From assembly GCF_030160075.1 (NCBI RefSeq), contig NZ_BSNQ01000003.1:62001-126000 (forward strand): a DNA stretch of 64,000 bases, written 5' to 3'. The position numbers and the translations under genes were made by a program. The notes below the pieces were generated by a model. That model was not told the origin of the DNA and did no database searches. It saw nothing but the letters and a program-made list of their open reading frames with translations. Positions 63,894 to 64,000 of the stretch are shown in pieces. The DNA is from Dyella lipolytica. Its GTDB lineage: Bacteria > Pseudomonadota > Gammaproteobacteria > Xanthomonadales > Rhodanobacteraceae. Every line of letters starts with the position of its first letter. The first letter of the stretch is position 1.

Positions 63894-64000
63894 CTAGCTC
63901 GCGCCGGCAGGCGCAAGCCTTTTAAGCCCACTCGCCACGATGTCGCTGAAGACCGTTGGATCGCCATAGGCTCGTGCCGCCAACATCGCGCCATACACCA
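63894..64000 (-). CDS. TetR-family regulator, C-terminal end (partial)
   Basis: The minus strand enters the window open and reads VYGAMLAARAYGDPTVFSDI then VASGLKRLAPAGAS and a TAG at 63894-63896. This matches the last helices of TetR proteins with the AcrR-like C-terminal domain ('GA...ARA..DP..SD.IL..G...L'). The rest of the gene is outside. The hairpin at 63792-63822 is its probable terminator. Which gene it regulates is unknown. Confidence 0.65.
   Translation of the reverse strand, partial: VYGAMLAARAYGDPTVFSDIVASGLKRLAPAGAS

Overview
The window reads as chromosomal DNA of a GC-rich gammaproteobacterium of the Xanthomonadales, most likely Rhodanobacteraceae (Dyella, Luteibacter, Rhodanobacter or a relative). 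This placement is inferred from the protein families, the gene order and Xanthomonadales-type intergenic repeats, not from a marker gene. I found no rRNA, tRNA, CRISPR array, phage or insertion sequence.

Region 1 (1-25.9 kb) is mostly conserved housekeeping. It holds a GldG-type transporter subunit, copper delivery and cytochrome oxidase assembly (CtaG, PCu(A)C, SCO), purT, a membrane-anchored glutamate-synthase-like protein, bpt, tesB, an AmpD-like amidase, rlmKL, the overlapping egtB-egtD ergothioneine pair, mfd, a cation efflux protein, an Slp lipoprotein, rlmJ, and a divergent NAD(P)-oxidoreductase/LysR pair around a perfect palindrome.

Region 2 (26-36 kb) is an envelope region. An ABC exporter and a secreted cyclophilin come first. 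An apparent operon then reads, in transcription order, two tandem small LAB_N membrane proteins, an ArnT-like glycosyltransferase and an asparagine-synthase-type amidotransferase. A GT9 heptosyltransferase-like gene lies upstream. A secreted NHL-repeat protein follows.

Region 3 (36-39.3 kb) is a compact operon: ECF sigma factor, anti-sigma factor, S8 subtilase lipoprotein and TorF-type outer-membrane protein. The first three overlap by ATGA. The periplasmic part of the anti-sigma factor resembles a subtilase propeptide, which suggests a protease-linked signalling circuit.

Region 4 (39.4-64 kb) is accessory and shows decay. It holds LysR-linked aldo-keto reductase and short-chain dehydrogenase genes, GST/DUF899/DUF2182, a regulator plus cytosolic beta-propeller pair, a GH67 alpha-glucuronidase with an aldose-epimerase-like gene, a GlxA-type regulator, a methyltransferase, an alkyladenine glycosylase, a 2-keto acid decarboxylase and an Lnt paralogue. 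Three broken genes sit here: an aldo-keto reductase 5' end, an MFS transporter 3' end, and a TetR gene with a deletion and a frameshift. The themes are redox and electrophile detoxification, plant-polymer use and envelope modification.
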